Shown here in pieces: positions 27,825 through 36,955 of a stretch of DNA of 64,000 bases (positions are counted from its first letter, which is position 1; the number at the start of each line of letters is the position of its first letter). This stretch comes from a virus: positions 39,780 through 103,779 of the IMG/VR virus record IMGVR_UViG_3300042905_003268; one strand, written 5' to 3'. The notes under the pieces are model-generated. The model made no database searches. It was not told where the DNA came from and worked only from the letters and a program-made list of their open reading frames with translations. Made by a program: the position numbers and the translations under genes.

Positions 27825-29156
27825 TCATAGATCACGGGCTGCGAGGAATGATCCGCTCCAGATACTCTTTCTTATTGTTGTTTCTTCCTTTGATCCATCA
27901 AGATCGCCGGACTTTTTAACAGCAGTCTCACTTTCGACCAAATCGACTCTTTTTTCGATTGTATCGATTGCACTTTTTATATTTTCAACTGCCTTGCTGA
28001 GATTTTCATGTTTCTCGGCCAATTCTGTAATTTGAGCGTCGATAGTCTTGGTGATTTCTTCAACAGTCACCTTAGTTTCTTCTGCGCTCTTGCTGATGTT
28101 TTCTCCGAAGAATGTCTTGAGGTCTTCCAACATTTTAACAAAGTCGGGTTCTTCAACCTCAACATCGGAGTTTGCAGCCTTTTCTAAGTCTTCTCCCTCT
28201 TCATCTTCTGGAGAGGTTTCTTCTGCTACAGCCTCAACAGCCTCTGTTGCTTCCTCTGCAACCACGGCTCCTTTTTCTACAACTTCTTCAGTTGTTTCTT
28301 GAATTTCTGTAACTTCTTCACTTTTTTCAATTTCCATATTTTTTACTGCACCTCCTTCAATATTGGTTTCGTTGTCTGCCTGCTTTGTTATTGTTGGCTC
28401 AGGCATTTCTTCTGGATTATTTCCAGAAAGACTATCTTTGTTAACATGACGATCAATTGCCTTGCCAATTTCCTGATTCTTAGCAACGTCATTTGACTCT
28501 ACCCAACCGATATTAGTCATTTCTGAATCACAGACTAAACAGGTTGAGGAATCATTGTCTTTTGCTACTGCAATTTGATCTGACTCGCACCAGAAAATGT
28601 TATCCATCTTGATTTCTGTAGCAATTCCAGTTGCTACTAGTTGATCATCTACTTTCTGGATAGAAAACACGTTGGCAAGTTGGTTCGCTGGGCTATCTAC
28701 GAGGGAAAGTTCGACAAGTTCGTACTCTTTGATGACACGAACCATGTCATCACCCTTTTGAACTTTATCTACTTTTGTGATATTGCCACCGATAGAAAAT
28801 CCAGAAAGGGTGCCGTCAAGCACCTTTTCCCAGGTATCTTGTGCGCCCTTGGAGACATATGTATCTACAAAAACTCCACGATATGATTGTCCAGTTGACT
28901 TATCATAAAATTGCTCTTCTCTAAAGTTTGTTACCTTGCCGACAGCAATTGGTTGATGCATTTCACGGAGGTTGCCCCTAAATGTATCGAACGCCTTGAT
29001 AGAAGCGTCTGCATCAACAATATCGTTCTGTCGATCTACATTGTCTAATGTGGCAAATCCAGAAACTATTCTGCGCTCTTCATCGACTTTGAAGAACGGT
29101 ACGGACAGACTTATACGGTCGCCGTCACTATGCCAATAAGATTTAGTTATTTCCAT
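27825..29156 (-). CDS. Prohead protease fused to scaffold-like acidic domain
   Basis: This 443-residue protein has an HK97-type protease at residues about 10-175. The catalytic His is H67 (REMHQPI), the Ser S121 (LSGFSIGG) and the acidic partner lies in EYELVELSLVDSPAN (about 144-157). A small Cys cluster follows (FWCESD at about 188, CLVC at about 204), possibly a metal knuckle. Residues about 260-430 are acidic and coiled-coil-rich (VEEITKTIDAQITELAEKHENLSKAV), the usual character of a scaffold. A protease with a built-in scaffold would direct head assembly and be cut away during maturation. It is encoded between portal and capsid genes. Confidence 0.85.
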   Translation of the reverse strand: MEITKSYWHSDGDRISLSVPFFKVDEERRIVSGFATLDNVDRQNDIVDADASIKAFDTFRGNLREMHQPIAVGKVTNFREEQFYDKSTGQSYRGVFVDTYVSKGAQDTWEKVLDGTLSGFSIGGNITKVDKVQKGDDMVRVIKEYELVELSLVDSPANQLANVFSIQKVDDQLVATGIATEIKMDNIFWCESDQIAVAKDNDSSTCLVCDSEMTNIGWVESNDVAKNQEIGKAIDRHVNKDSLSGNNPEEMPEPTITKQADNETNIEGGAVKNMEIEKSEEVTEIQETTEEVVEKGAVVAEEATEAVEAVAEETSPEDEEGEDLEKAANSDVEVEEPDFVKMLEDLKTFFGENISKSAEETKVTVEEITKTIDAQITELAEKHENLSKAVENIKSAIDTIEKRVDLVESETAVKKSGDLDGSKEETTIRKSIWSGSFLAARDL

Positions 29157-29207
29157 CTCAAATAAATTCTATCAACTATACAGATTAATACAAAATTTTA
29201 TGCACAA

Positions 29208-30791
29208 CTATTGCACAGATCTGCCATCGCCCTGTGGATTTCTTGCCTCTCCATCAATATCGGGCTGGTTTTGTTGACGCTCCTGATCTCTTCTTCTATT
29301 TCCAGTAGCCTGAGTTGTTTGCTCTGCTGCTGCGCGAGCATTAAGAACTATTGGAGTATCCCCGCCATCAAGGGCTGGGAGTCCTTTCTTTGCTCTAACT
29401 TCATTTGGAACAATAACTTGCATTCTAAGGTATCTTTCATCAATCTTAGATTGTGTATCCTCATCAGTAAGACTAAGTTCGTTAAACTTAAGAGAAAACA
29501 TATCTGTAAATTCACGGATTATTTTATTGATCTTTTTCTCAAAATAGTCCTGGGTAGGCTTGGTTACTTGCTCTCTGAAATTCTTATCCGCATCCCTTGC
29601 AGCAGCAAGTGATACCCCAGAACCCATGCTTACTTTAGTTACTGGAACTCTATGAGCCATAAGTATTTCGTCACGGTTTTCAAGGCGATAGTTTCTGAAT
29701 GAAGAGTCTTGTATGCCAGCCTCAACTGGCTCCATTTTAAACTCTACCTTTGTATTTCCATCATCTGCTGGAAGTGGAATATATAAAGATCTATGGTTTT
29801 TACCCTTTAATCCTGTCTGGAAAAATTCAAGAAGTTTCCTTTGGGAATCATTAGAAAGTTTAGCACCCTTTACTACAATAATGTACCTAGGAACAGCCTT
29901 ATTCTCAAAGTAGTCAAGGTTGAACTTGGATGCAAACTCGTCCCCTGCCAACGCGGGTAGTGCTGGAATGATATCTGGCACTCCATAATAATTATTTGTA
30001 GGAGTATACTTTTTAAAGTGGACTACTTCATTTGGACGGGGGTCGCTGCCTAGTGGGTCTGAAGTAGACTCATCTCCATAATTTCTAAAGAATACAATTC
30101 TATTGTTTACTATTTGAATAAATCCATCACGATTTCTTCTTACTCTCATATTAGAAGATGGAATATGACCAATATAGCCAATAGTTCCATCGACCTTGCG
30201 ACCAATTTCCATATATCCGTTACCAGTCGCATCATAATCAGTAAGAATTTTTTTCATGGTTTCTGTAAAAGATTCGTCCTCGTTTAAATTATCAATATCT
30301 TTCTTTAAACGAGTTTTTGCACGGGAAATTTTTCTTCTTAAGAAATTAAGTCTTTCTGAATCATTATCATCTATTTCTTCTATCTTATCTTTAGTTTCAT
30401 CTGTTTCAATAAGGTCGTATCCTAATCCAACGATGTTAGATACTTTAGCATCTACTGCGGCATGGTGGGGAGATGAAACCTCATATATTTTTGCCAAGTA
30501 GTCCATGTTATATGTCGGCTCAACTGCTTCAAACATGACGTACCCAGTCACATCTGGATCTTCTATTTTCTTAGATTTTACGCCAGATACTCCTTGATGA
30601 AACTTTTGTAGGCTTCTAGATGTTTTTCTTTTAAAGTTTGATGATAGGCCAGAATATTTTTTTAATTCTTCTGCTGGCATAAGAAATGGATCTGTATGCT
30701 CATCCTGTGATGAATAAAACCTAAAAATATCATCAGAAGAAGTTATTTGAATTTCTTGTGACTCTTCATCTTCTACATATTCAAATGACAT
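29208..30791 (-). CDS. Portal protein
   Basis: This 527-residue protein of the portal family is the twelve-fold ring through which DNA passes. Recognised elements are GYVMFEAVEPTYNMDYLAKIYEVSSPHHAAVDAKVSNIVGLGYDL (about 84-128), DYDATGNGYMEIGRKVDGTIGYIGHIP, EVVHFKKYTPTNNYYGVPDIIPALPALAGDEFASKFNLDYFENKAVPRYIIVVKG, and a late HRVPVTKVSMGSGVSLAAARDADKNF. The C-terminus is rich in Gln and Arg. It is followed by the protease gene. No terminase gene lies upstream in this window. Confidence 0.9.
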   Translation of the reverse strand: MSFEYVEDEESQEIQITSSDDIFRFYSSQDEHTDPFLMPAEELKKYSGLSSNFKRKTSRSLQKFHQGVSGVKSKKIEDPDVTGYVMFEAVEPTYNMDYLAKIYEVSSPHHAAVDAKVSNIVGLGYDLIETDETKDKIEEIDDNDSERLNFLRRKISRAKTRLKKDIDNLNEDESFTETMKKILTDYDATGNGYMEIGRKVDGTIGYIGHIPSSNMRVRRNRDGFIQIVNNRIVFFRNYGDESTSDPLGSDPRPNEVVHFKKYTPTNNYYGVPDIIPALPALAGDEFASKFNLDYFENKAVPRYIIVVKGAKLSNDSQRKLLEFFQTGLKGKNHRSLYIPLPADDGNTKVEFKMEPVEAGIQDSSFRNYRLENRDEILMAHRVPVTKVSMGSGVSLAAARDADKNFREQVTKPTQDYFEKKINKIIREFTDMFSLKFNELSLTDEDTQSKIDERYLRMQVIVPNEVRAKKGLPALDGGDTPIVLNARAAAEQTTQATGNRRRDQERQQNQPDIDGEARNPQGDGRSVQ

Positions 30792-31123
30792 TACTTAATA
30801 AGTCCTTTTTGGTGATTCATTAATTCATCTCTAGCAGCACCATAATCTAATTCATCGGGTATAAGACCCCACTCAAGCCTCTGCTTTTGATATTCATATT
30901 CTTCGTCTGTTACTCTACGGTGTCCTGATAAAAATACTGGCTTGCCTTCTTCTATTCCATATGATTTAGCAGCATCAGTTAACATTTTTATTTTGGCACG
31001 GTCCCCGCGTTTTGCTGGTATATTAAGGAAGTTTTTGTCATCATCTGCGACAATACTGCCATCTGGCATCTCCCAGAGGTACATTCCGTAGTCAGTTTCT
31101 TCTATTATTCTTACTTTTGGCAT
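30791..31123 (-). CDS. Small protein before portal, unknown function
   Basis: A 110-residue protein whose stop overlaps the portal start. It begins MPKVRIIEETDYGMYLWEMPDGSIVADDDKNFLNIPAKRGD and has a helical C-terminal half (DEEYEYQKQRLEWGLIPDELDYGAARDELMNHQKGLI). Similar small proteins stand near portals in actinophages, but no function is known to me. The start codon is only six bases after TACAAT, so the mRNA may be leaderless. Confidence 0.65.
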   Translation of the reverse strand: MPKVRIIEETDYGMYLWEMPDGSIVADDDKNFLNIPAKRGDRAKIKMLTDAAKSYGIEEGKPVFLSGHRRVTDEEYEYQKQRLEWGLIPDELDYGAARDELMNHQKGLIK

Positions 31124-31129
31124 ACTAAA

Positions 31130-31135
31130 ATTGTA
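31130..31135 (-). promoter_or_regulatory. Probable leaderless promoter (TACAAT) for the portal operon
   Basis: TACAAT on the minus strand is followed by six bases and the ATG of the gene at 30791-31123. This spacing puts the start of transcription at or next to the ATG. No ribosome binding site is present. Confidence 0.45.
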
Positions 31136-31171
31136 CCATTTATTAGATAAAAGTGTAAAATATGTACAGTT

Positions 31172-33550
31172 TTACTCAGAAACAGATATGTTTTGCCATC
31201 TATTTTCTATAGCCTTAATCTTTGGAAGAGTTGTCATTTCAAAATACCTTCCTCCGTCGATAGATATTGATTGAACTGGTGATTGATTATCTAATAATGA
31301 AATTTCATCATCTTCTTCACATACAATTTTTACTCTTCCTATGAGTGCCTGATTTTTTAAATCTAAATAATTAGTGACGGAAGATGGAACATTTTCATTT
31401 ATTGTTAATTCTCCTACAGACCCAGACATTCCATTTAATCCAGACCTATCAGATCCTATAAATATAGTATCTGGTTCCGTAGTTCCAAAGTCTAGCGCTA
31501 TGTGATAGAAGTCTTTATCATTTAACTGCGTATTAGAGTTTGCCACGACTCCATCTACATATAAAGTAAACGTTCCGGTTTTCTGCAGCCCACCTGATGT
31601 ATAGGTTAATTTTTTATTTATAGATGATAAAGTATCTATTATTGTAAATGTCTCTGTTGTAGGGATCGAATCTAATTTAACTATAAAGTCTATAAATCTA
31701 ATAGTTGTTAGCCCAGAATCATCATATGGGTATACCATCCCACCACTAGTTTTTTGATTAATAAATTTAATTCCTAAATTATCTGGTTTAGATAAAATAG
31801 ATGATGATTCTGTATTTATAATATATGGCTCTACTTTTATTCCTGATGACGATGTAGGTATTGTAGATATTGTATATAATGCATTTTCTGATGCAATTTC
31901 AACATCTTGATATAAAACTAAATATAAATTATTAAAAACTGCCAGATCATTTTCAGAATCATCAGTAAATAAATTTATTTTTATGTTTATTGGATCATTG
32001 TTTTCATAATCCAAGTCTGGAATTATTGTATTTGAATTTATCTGTACATTGTTTACATATACTGTGGAATTTTTAGATGCAGTATTATATGTGATGCAAC
32101 TAGATAATATATTTTCCGTAGGGGTAAATGAATAGTACCATTGACCCCGCTGAGATACTTTTAGATTTCCTAATAACTTTAGGGTGTACTTACCTACGTC
32201 TGTAAAATTAATCTGAGAAAATTCTATTGCTTGATCTATTGTAAAATTTTTAATTTTACCCACTAGCGGGGTGTCTCCTGAAGAACTATTACCTAAAGTA
32301 AAAAATGGAGTTGATGACATGGCGGGGAAAGGATATTGATATGATAATTCTTGACTATTAACCTTTAATGAAACTAATTGATTATTAAAATTTACTGCAA
32401 CATTATGATATAAAGAAAAATTAGTTATTGCAGATGACTGCAAAATATTTTCTTCTGTCCCATCAAGGTACGTTAGAGACAAAGTGATCTTTTTATCTGC
32501 AGACTTATATAATCTGCATGATTGATAATTATCTAGGGGTCCAAACTCTAGCAATGTCTCTTCTTTTGCAGAATTATTTATTTGCTCTAGTACTTTTGAT
32601 TGGAATCTAATACAAAAATTGGAACTATTAATAGATTTTTTTATGTCAATTAAATTCAAGTATGTGGATTCTCCTAGAGAAAGCCCCTCCCCATTCAATT
32701 GATATTGATCTCCTATAATTATAGGATTTGCATACTCAACTAAGTTTATACTGTCTTCAAAAACTTCAATGTTATTTGATAGTGAATTCGATAGGGCGTC
32801 TGGTGATGTTAGTAGTACTTTTTGTTGACTAAGTATTGGCAAATATGACAGATTAAAATAGTCTGCTCCATATATAGAAGATATTTCTTTTAGTTTAGGC
32901 AAATATTTGCTCCATGCAGACCTTCTGTTTATTTGATTATTAGAAATTACATATGAATATAACGCTAGAGCATTTATAAAAAAGGGCATAGATGTGTTTG
33001 CAGAAGGACCAATTATTATATCTGGAGCAGATGTGTCTGGCAATAGGTACTCAGAACCCAGTAATATTTTTTCTATACTATTGTTTACTATAAGAGTAAG
33101 AACTTTATTTTCATATGTAATTGCTACATAATTAGAAGAATCCCATGTTGATACTGGAATAAAAACTTGTTGTGAGTCTGACTCTAGGTATATTTTATCT
33201 GATTTTATATAGCATTTTAAAAAATTTCCTATAGTAATTAAAGAATGATTATTCTCTATAGAAGATGATTCGATAGAAAAGAAGAACTCTATTGTAAAAT
33301 TTTTATTTTCTGAACCCTTTAAAAATAATCCATATACATTATCTATAGTCGCAGTTTTGTCATTTGTAAACTTGGCAGATTTTTTACATCCTGGAACTAT
33401 TGGTTTATAGTTATCTAAAATTCCAGAAATATTAATATTATTTGATCTTTTAGATAAGTCTTCTATACTAGTTGATCCAGCATTGTATTCAGGGGCAAAC
33501 TCCCAATATCCATAAGGATTTTCTGAAAGAACTATCTGGGAATATGACAT
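31172..33550 (-). CDS. Large LamG/concanavalin-like appendage protein
   Basis: This 792-residue protein opens MSYSQIVLSENPYGYWEFAPEYNAGS, the 'P.gYW...' entry common to LamG/concanavalin-like lectin domains of phage appendages. At least three sandwich domains can be seen: residues 1-215 (FTIEFFFSIESSS, VAITYENKVLTLIVN), about 280-450 (NFCIRFQSKVLE, NFSLYHNVAVNFNNQLVSLKVN) and about 600-740 (FIDFIVKLDSIPTTETFTII, FYHIALDFG). These folds bind carbohydrate or serve as spacers. It lies between the 2OG oxygenase cluster and the portal operon and probably marks the end of the fibre region. Confidence 0.65.
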   Translation of the reverse strand: MSYSQIVLSENPYGYWEFAPEYNAGSTSIEDLSKRSNNINISGILDNYKPIVPGCKKSAKFTNDKTATIDNVYGLFLKGSENKNFTIEFFFSIESSSIENNHSLITIGNFLKCYIKSDKIYLESDSQQVFIPVSTWDSSNYVAITYENKVLTLIVNNSIEKILLGSEYLLPDTSAPDIIIGPSANTSMPFFINALALYSYVISNNQINRRSAWSKYLPKLKEISSIYGADYFNLSYLPILSQQKVLLTSPDALSNSLSNNIEVFEDSINLVEYANPIIIGDQYQLNGEGLSLGESTYLNLIDIKKSINSSNFCIRFQSKVLEQINNSAKEETLLEFGPLDNYQSCRLYKSADKKITLSLTYLDGTEENILQSSAITNFSLYHNVAVNFNNQLVSLKVNSQELSYQYPFPAMSSTPFFTLGNSSSGDTPLVGKIKNFTIDQAIEFSQINFTDVGKYTLKLLGNLKVSQRGQWYYSFTPTENILSSCITYNTASKNSTVYVNNVQINSNTIIPDLDYENNDPINIKINLFTDDSENDLAVFNNLYLVLYQDVEIASENALYTISTIPTSSSGIKVEPYIINTESSSILSKPDNLGIKFINQKTSGGMVYPYDDSGLTTIRFIDFIVKLDSIPTTETFTIIDTLSSINKKLTYTSGGLQKTGTFTLYVDGVVANSNTQLNDKDFYHIALDFGTTEPDTIFIGSDRSGLNGMSGSVGELTINENVPSSVTNYLDLKNQALIGRVKIVCEEDDEISLLDNQSPVQSISIDGGRYFEMTTLPKIKAIENRWQNISVSE

Positions 33551-33556
33551 ATATTA

Positions 33557-33564
33557 ATTATATC
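33557..33564 (-). promoter_or_regulatory. Late-type promoter (GATATAAT, leaderless) for the LamG gene
   Basis: GATATAATTAATATATGTC includes the ATG at 33550 six bases after TATAAT. The same 19-base string occurs before the gene at 42540. No -35 match and no ribosome binding site are seen. Confidence 0.55.
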
Positions 33565-34137
33565 TTATTTATACCAGAATACTGGGCAAATGTATCTTTC
33601 AGAGCCATATGCTGGTTTAGGATCATGAATATAAGGGTGGGTAGAGGGGAATATTATCATGCTACCCGCCTCTGGCTTTATAGAAAGCCCATAATTTGGA
33701 AACTCAAGTTCTCCACCCTCGTAATCATCATTTAAGTAAAGAACTCCAGATATGTATGCATTTTGAGAATCATCAGTATGCGGACCCATGAATGTTCCTT
33801 CATGATACTTACATATAAGTGGAGGTATTAAAGATTTTAAAGTTAAATTATTTTTTTCAGAATAATTTTCAGCAGACATAGATATAGCATTAAAAATAAT
33901 ATCATATAAATATTTTTCTTCAATTGTGGATTCTTTATATTTATGATAATTTATTTTTTTTAAATCACCGAATAAAGTAGGACTATTCCCAGATGATTTC
34001 CATTCAGACCAAGAACCTATCAGACTTCCTTTAGATCCCACACTATTTATTAAATCTATTATTTTTAAATTTTTAGGTATTAAATCTCGGTAATAATGTA
34101 TTTTAGTGTCATCAATTCCCAGATCTTCCTGGATCAT
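33565..34137 (-). CDS. 2OG-Fe(II) dioxygenase
   Basis: This 190-residue protein has H120-x-D122 (GPHTDDSQ), distal H171 (YIHDPKP) and R181 (SERYICP) for 2-oxoglutarate. The block LYLNDDYEGGELEFP is diagnostic of the prolyl-4-hydroxylase-like family found in marine and freshwater phages. It overlaps the next oxygenase gene upstream by four bases and is last in a run of three such genes. The likely substrate is a phage or host surface protein; not shown by sequence. Confidence 0.88.
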   Translation of the reverse strand: MIQEDLGIDDTKIHYYRDLIPKNLKIIDLINSVGSKGSLIGSWSEWKSSGNSPTLFGDLKKINYHKYKESTIEEKYLYDIIFNAISMSAENYSEKNNLTLKSLIPPLICKYHEGTFMGPHTDDSQNAYISGVLYLNDDYEGGELEFPNYGLSIKPEAGSMIIFPSTHPYIHDPKPAYGSERYICPVFWYK

Positions 34138-34871
34138 GCGAACTTATTTCCCTTTGCCCATTCTTCTCTTTGCTGCTCTTGTTCTTTTCTTATGTTCTTT
34201 ATTTCTTCTTCCCACTCTAATTTTAATTCTTCAGAGTAGTCTGCATCACTATAGTCCCAGAAAGAAACCATGGTGTATCTAGTTCCTTTAGTTATTTCTG
34301 AAACACCATGTATATTTTCTACCCCTCCTGGAAAGCATATTAAAGAATATGCATTAGGCTTAAAGGATATATCATGCTCTGGAAAATAAAGTTGTCCACC
34401 TTCATAGTCATCATTTAGGTACAAAATTCCAACATACTTATTTATTTGAAAAGAATTTGGATTTCCATCAAAATCGGAGTTATCTGAATGTACTGATGCG
34501 AAGCCCCCTACGTCCCATTTTTGTGCATGAGAGGTGTTTGGTTTTACCTTCTTATCAAAGATTTTTTCTATTGCTTCTTGAAATTTTAAACTAATAGATG
34601 GAAAAAAATTTCTGTCTAAATTGAATTTATCTAGATCTTCATCTCCTGGCATTAAGCCCATACCAGAAGATCCATAAAATGCTATTGGACCCCACATATC
34701 TGCTTTGCACTCAAAGTACTCTGTCATTGCTTTTGCAGTATCTGGAGAGACAAAGTTTGGCACTTCTATAATTCTATTTTTTTCTACACCTAGTCTACTT
34801 TTTTCATTTAAATTATCTTCATCTTTATAAATTATGAAATCTTTTTCATCAATATTTTCAATTATACTCAT
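34134..34871 (-). CDS. 2OG-Fe(II) dioxygenase
   Basis: This 245-residue protein has H128-x-D130 (SVHSDNSD), distal H188 (NIHGVSEI), R198 (GTRYTMV) and the block LYLNDDYEGGQLYFP. A charged C-terminal tail (LEWEEEIKNIRKEQEQQREEWAKGNKF) is helical and could bind a partner. It forms a tight operon, with four-base overlaps, with its neighbours. The N-terminal 60 residues differ from those of its paralogues, suggesting a different substrate. Confidence 0.88.
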   Translation of the reverse strand: MSIIENIDEKDFIIYKDEDNLNEKSRLGVEKNRIIEVPNFVSPDTAKAMTEYFECKADMWGPIAFYGSSGMGLMPGDEDLDKFNLDRNFFPSISLKFQEAIEKIFDKKVKPNTSHAQKWDVGGFASVHSDNSDFDGNPNSFQINKYVGILYLNDDYEGGQLYFPEHDISFKPNAYSLICFPGGVENIHGVSEITKGTRYTMVSFWDYSDADYSEELKLEWEEEIKNIRKEQEQQREEWAKGNKFA

Positions 34872-35539
34872 GGCTTTCTATCTCCCGTATGCTTCATTAT
34901 CGTCCAAAAGAAGGGGACTGTGTATCTAATTCCAGACTTGACCTCTCTAATTCCATGTATATAGTTCATATCTCCAGGGAAAAAGTAGGCAGCACCTTTC
35001 TTGGGCTTAAATTCTATTCCTTGGTTTGGGAAGTAAAGTTCCCCGCCCTCATAATCATCATTAATATAAAAAAGACCAGCGATATCATACCAAGGGAAAC
35101 TATTAGGCTTTCCTGCGTCTGGACCCTCATGTAATTCTTTATCTGCATGAGGCATTTGAAGTTGCCCTGGCAACCACCTGACCATTGCGGGGGTGGTTGG
35201 ATGAACATCTACATTAAAAAAAGAATCAACTTCTTTTTTTAACCTATCCACCATTTCTTCAATTGTATCAACTATAGATGGATCTGTTTTCATTATATTT
35301 GGATATGTAACAACTCTATCTACCCAATAACTGTGGTCGTATGTGACAGTTCCATTTTCGTTTATATCACTTTCAGTAACGTCCCATACTTTATTATTTC
35401 TTATAAAGTTATTTAATTTAATTATTTCTTCATCTAAAATAAAATTTTCTATAGTTACAATATTAGAGGCATCTTTGCCAAAGAAGCCGGAAGGAGTTAT
35501 GGATACGGGATCTCCCTGTATTCTATCTCTATCTACCAT
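34868..35539 (-). CDS. 2OG-Fe(II) dioxygenase
   Basis: This 223-residue protein has H131-x-D133 (MPHADKE), distal H195 (YIHGIRE), R205 (GIRYTVP) and the block FYINDDYEGGELYFP. N-terminal residues 40-125 include RWLPGQLQM just before the first iron ligand. It overlaps the genes on both sides by a few bases, so the three oxygenases at 33565-35539 are probably translated together with the 35539-36261 protein. Confidence 0.88.
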   Translation of the reverse strand: MVDRDRIQGDPVSITPSGFFGKDASNIVTIENFILDEEIIKLNNFIRNNKVWDVTESDINENGTVTYDHSYWVDRVVTYPNIMKTDPSIVDTIEEMVDRLKKEVDSFFNVDVHPTTPAMVRWLPGQLQMPHADKELHEGPDAGKPNSFPWYDIAGLFYINDDYEGGELYFPNQGIEFKPKKGAAYFFPGDMNYIHGIREVKSGIRYTVPFFWTIMKHTGDRKP

Positions 35540-36261
35540 TACACATACTTCCTTCTATGCCATACTTCATTTAAATATACTCCGCCGTTTGGTACTCTAT
35601 ACTTTATAGAGTTTTCAATTATTCTATTTTCCATGGAGAATGGATCTATCACCTTATGGCTATGTTCCCAATCTTCTCTCTTAAATGGAAAAAGTTGTAC
35701 ATATGGAGTTCCTTTAGGTATTATACCAGACCAATCCTTTGCTATAAAAAACGGTATAGTCCCAGGAATGTCTACGCAATCTGAATCAACTACTCCAGAA
35801 GTATTTAGGAATGGTAAATCAAATCTATTGAATGGCTGAGAAAACAATACACTATATCCTTCTGGAACTGAAGGCATCCAATCTGGCCACCAGGCAAAGT
35901 GTTTATCTCTATACCCCATTGGACTTTCAAACCCTGGCATTTTGTCTCTATAATGAATAAAATCTTGGCACTTTGGGTCAGAAATATCTACATGGAGTTC
36001 TCCATCCTCTTCAATAAATTCTATATCGCAAGGTGTTTTTAACACATATCCAGTTGCAAGTATGTCATATATTGCTGGGCAGGCTTTCCATGAAGGTATT
36101 TTACCTCCATCCATTCCAATAAAATCGTTTCCATCTTCGTCTTTTGCGTATCTATCCGCCTTTAAATACCACTCAGGGATTTCTTTAGATGCTGGACCAG
36201 GAGCGCTAGCACTTTTTTTATTCAGCCAGGTGCGGCTTGGAACAAATTCTATTTTATTCAT
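35539..36261 (-). CDS. Phage protein of the IPEWY family, function unknown
   Basis: This 240-residue protein has a paralogue at 42959-43651: both carry an N-terminal F[V/I]PS, IPEWY[L/M]K near residue 30, a C..[Y/L]D...[T/S]GY block, FSQPFNR...LPF or FTHPLNR...LPF, and IP.GTP..Q..PFKRE.W near the end. Similar proteins occur in aquatic phages next to 2OG oxygenases, with no assigned reaction. Strand-rich content suggests a beta-barrel. Tight overlap with oxygenase genes on one side and the DUF6065-like gene on the other points to a shared pathway. Confidence 0.6.
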   Translation of the reverse strand: MNKIEFVPSRTWLNKKSASAPGPASKEIPEWYLKADRYAKDEDGNDFIGMDGGKIPSWKACPAIYDILATGYVLKTPCDIEFIEEDGELHVDISDPKCQDFIHYRDKMPGFESPMGYRDKHFAWWPDWMPSVPEGYSVLFSQPFNRFDLPFLNTSGVVDSDCVDIPGTIPFFIAKDWSGIIPKGTPYVQLFPFKREDWEHSHKVIDPFSMENRIIENSIKYRVPNGGVYLNEVWHRRKYV

Positions 36262-36955
36262 GCTCCACTCTCATAGTTATTTTTTTAACTTCATGTTCTC
36301 CTGCTTTATTACCTTTATGATCTATAGCATTTCGATAAAAATGTGTCCACTCCCCCTTGGAATTCATTTCTTCAGAAACTACTGCTTTTTCTCTGTTAAA
36401 GATATTCCATTCTTCAGAATTCATAAAATCTGGATTTTTATTTTTAACTACCAATTCAATATTATTAATTTCAGATAAAGATACTGGAAGTATTGATGCT
36501 AGTGGCGTGCCCTTTGGAATAAATATTTCCTCATCTTGTTTTGTTACCATTAAAGAAATAGGAAGTTGATTATATAGAACAGAAGTACTGATTATTGTGC
36601 TAATACATTGTACTCCATCTATAAATACATTAGGAGGAGGCATAGTTAATATTGAAATATTTTCTTCTGGAGAAAAAATAATTCCCGTATCAATACTAAC
36701 TGTTCTATTGGCTCTTCTATTTGAAACATACATATTTTCAGTAATTATATCTACATAATTATTTTCGCTTTTACTTTTTAATGTAAATCTAATATCTTCT
36801 TGAAATGATATTGACCATCCTAGCCTATTTGCCATAGTTAATGGAAAACATTGGTATGCATGTTTGTCAAATGTCTCGTCCATCCAGTCTCTATGTGGAG
36901 GCATTTGATCTATAATGCATGGAGATTCTTTACTTCTATAGGCAACTATTTTCAT
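36254..36955 (-). CDS. DUF6065-like protein
   Basis: This 233-residue protein begins MKIVAYRSK and continues with P..R.WMDETFD..AY.CFPLTMANRLGWSI, the opening pattern I recall for the DUF6065 family, then TGIIF, PPPNVFIDGVQ and IPKGTPLASILPV. The last motif resembles the IP.GTP..Q..PF motif of the IPEWY proteins at 35539 and 42959, so all three may share a fold. No enzymatic residues are known. It is translated between an IPEWY gene and a 2OG oxygenase gene. Confidence 0.6.
   Translation of the reverse strand: MKIVAYRSKESPCIIDQMPPHRDWMDETFDKHAYQCFPLTMANRLGWSISFQEDIRFTLKSKSENNYVDIITENMYVSNRRANRTVSIDTGIIFSPEENISILTMPPPNVFIDGVQCISTIISTSVLYNQLPISLMVTKQDEEIFIPKGTPLASILPVSLSEINNIELVVKNKNPDFMNSEEWNIFNREKAVVSEEMNSKGEWTHFYRNAIDHKGNKAGEHEVKKITMRVEHE

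Noticed and set aside
29208-33550. Terminase large subunit near the portal
   Set aside because: No Walker A/B or nuclease motifs in the genes next to the portal; the terminase must be outside the window.
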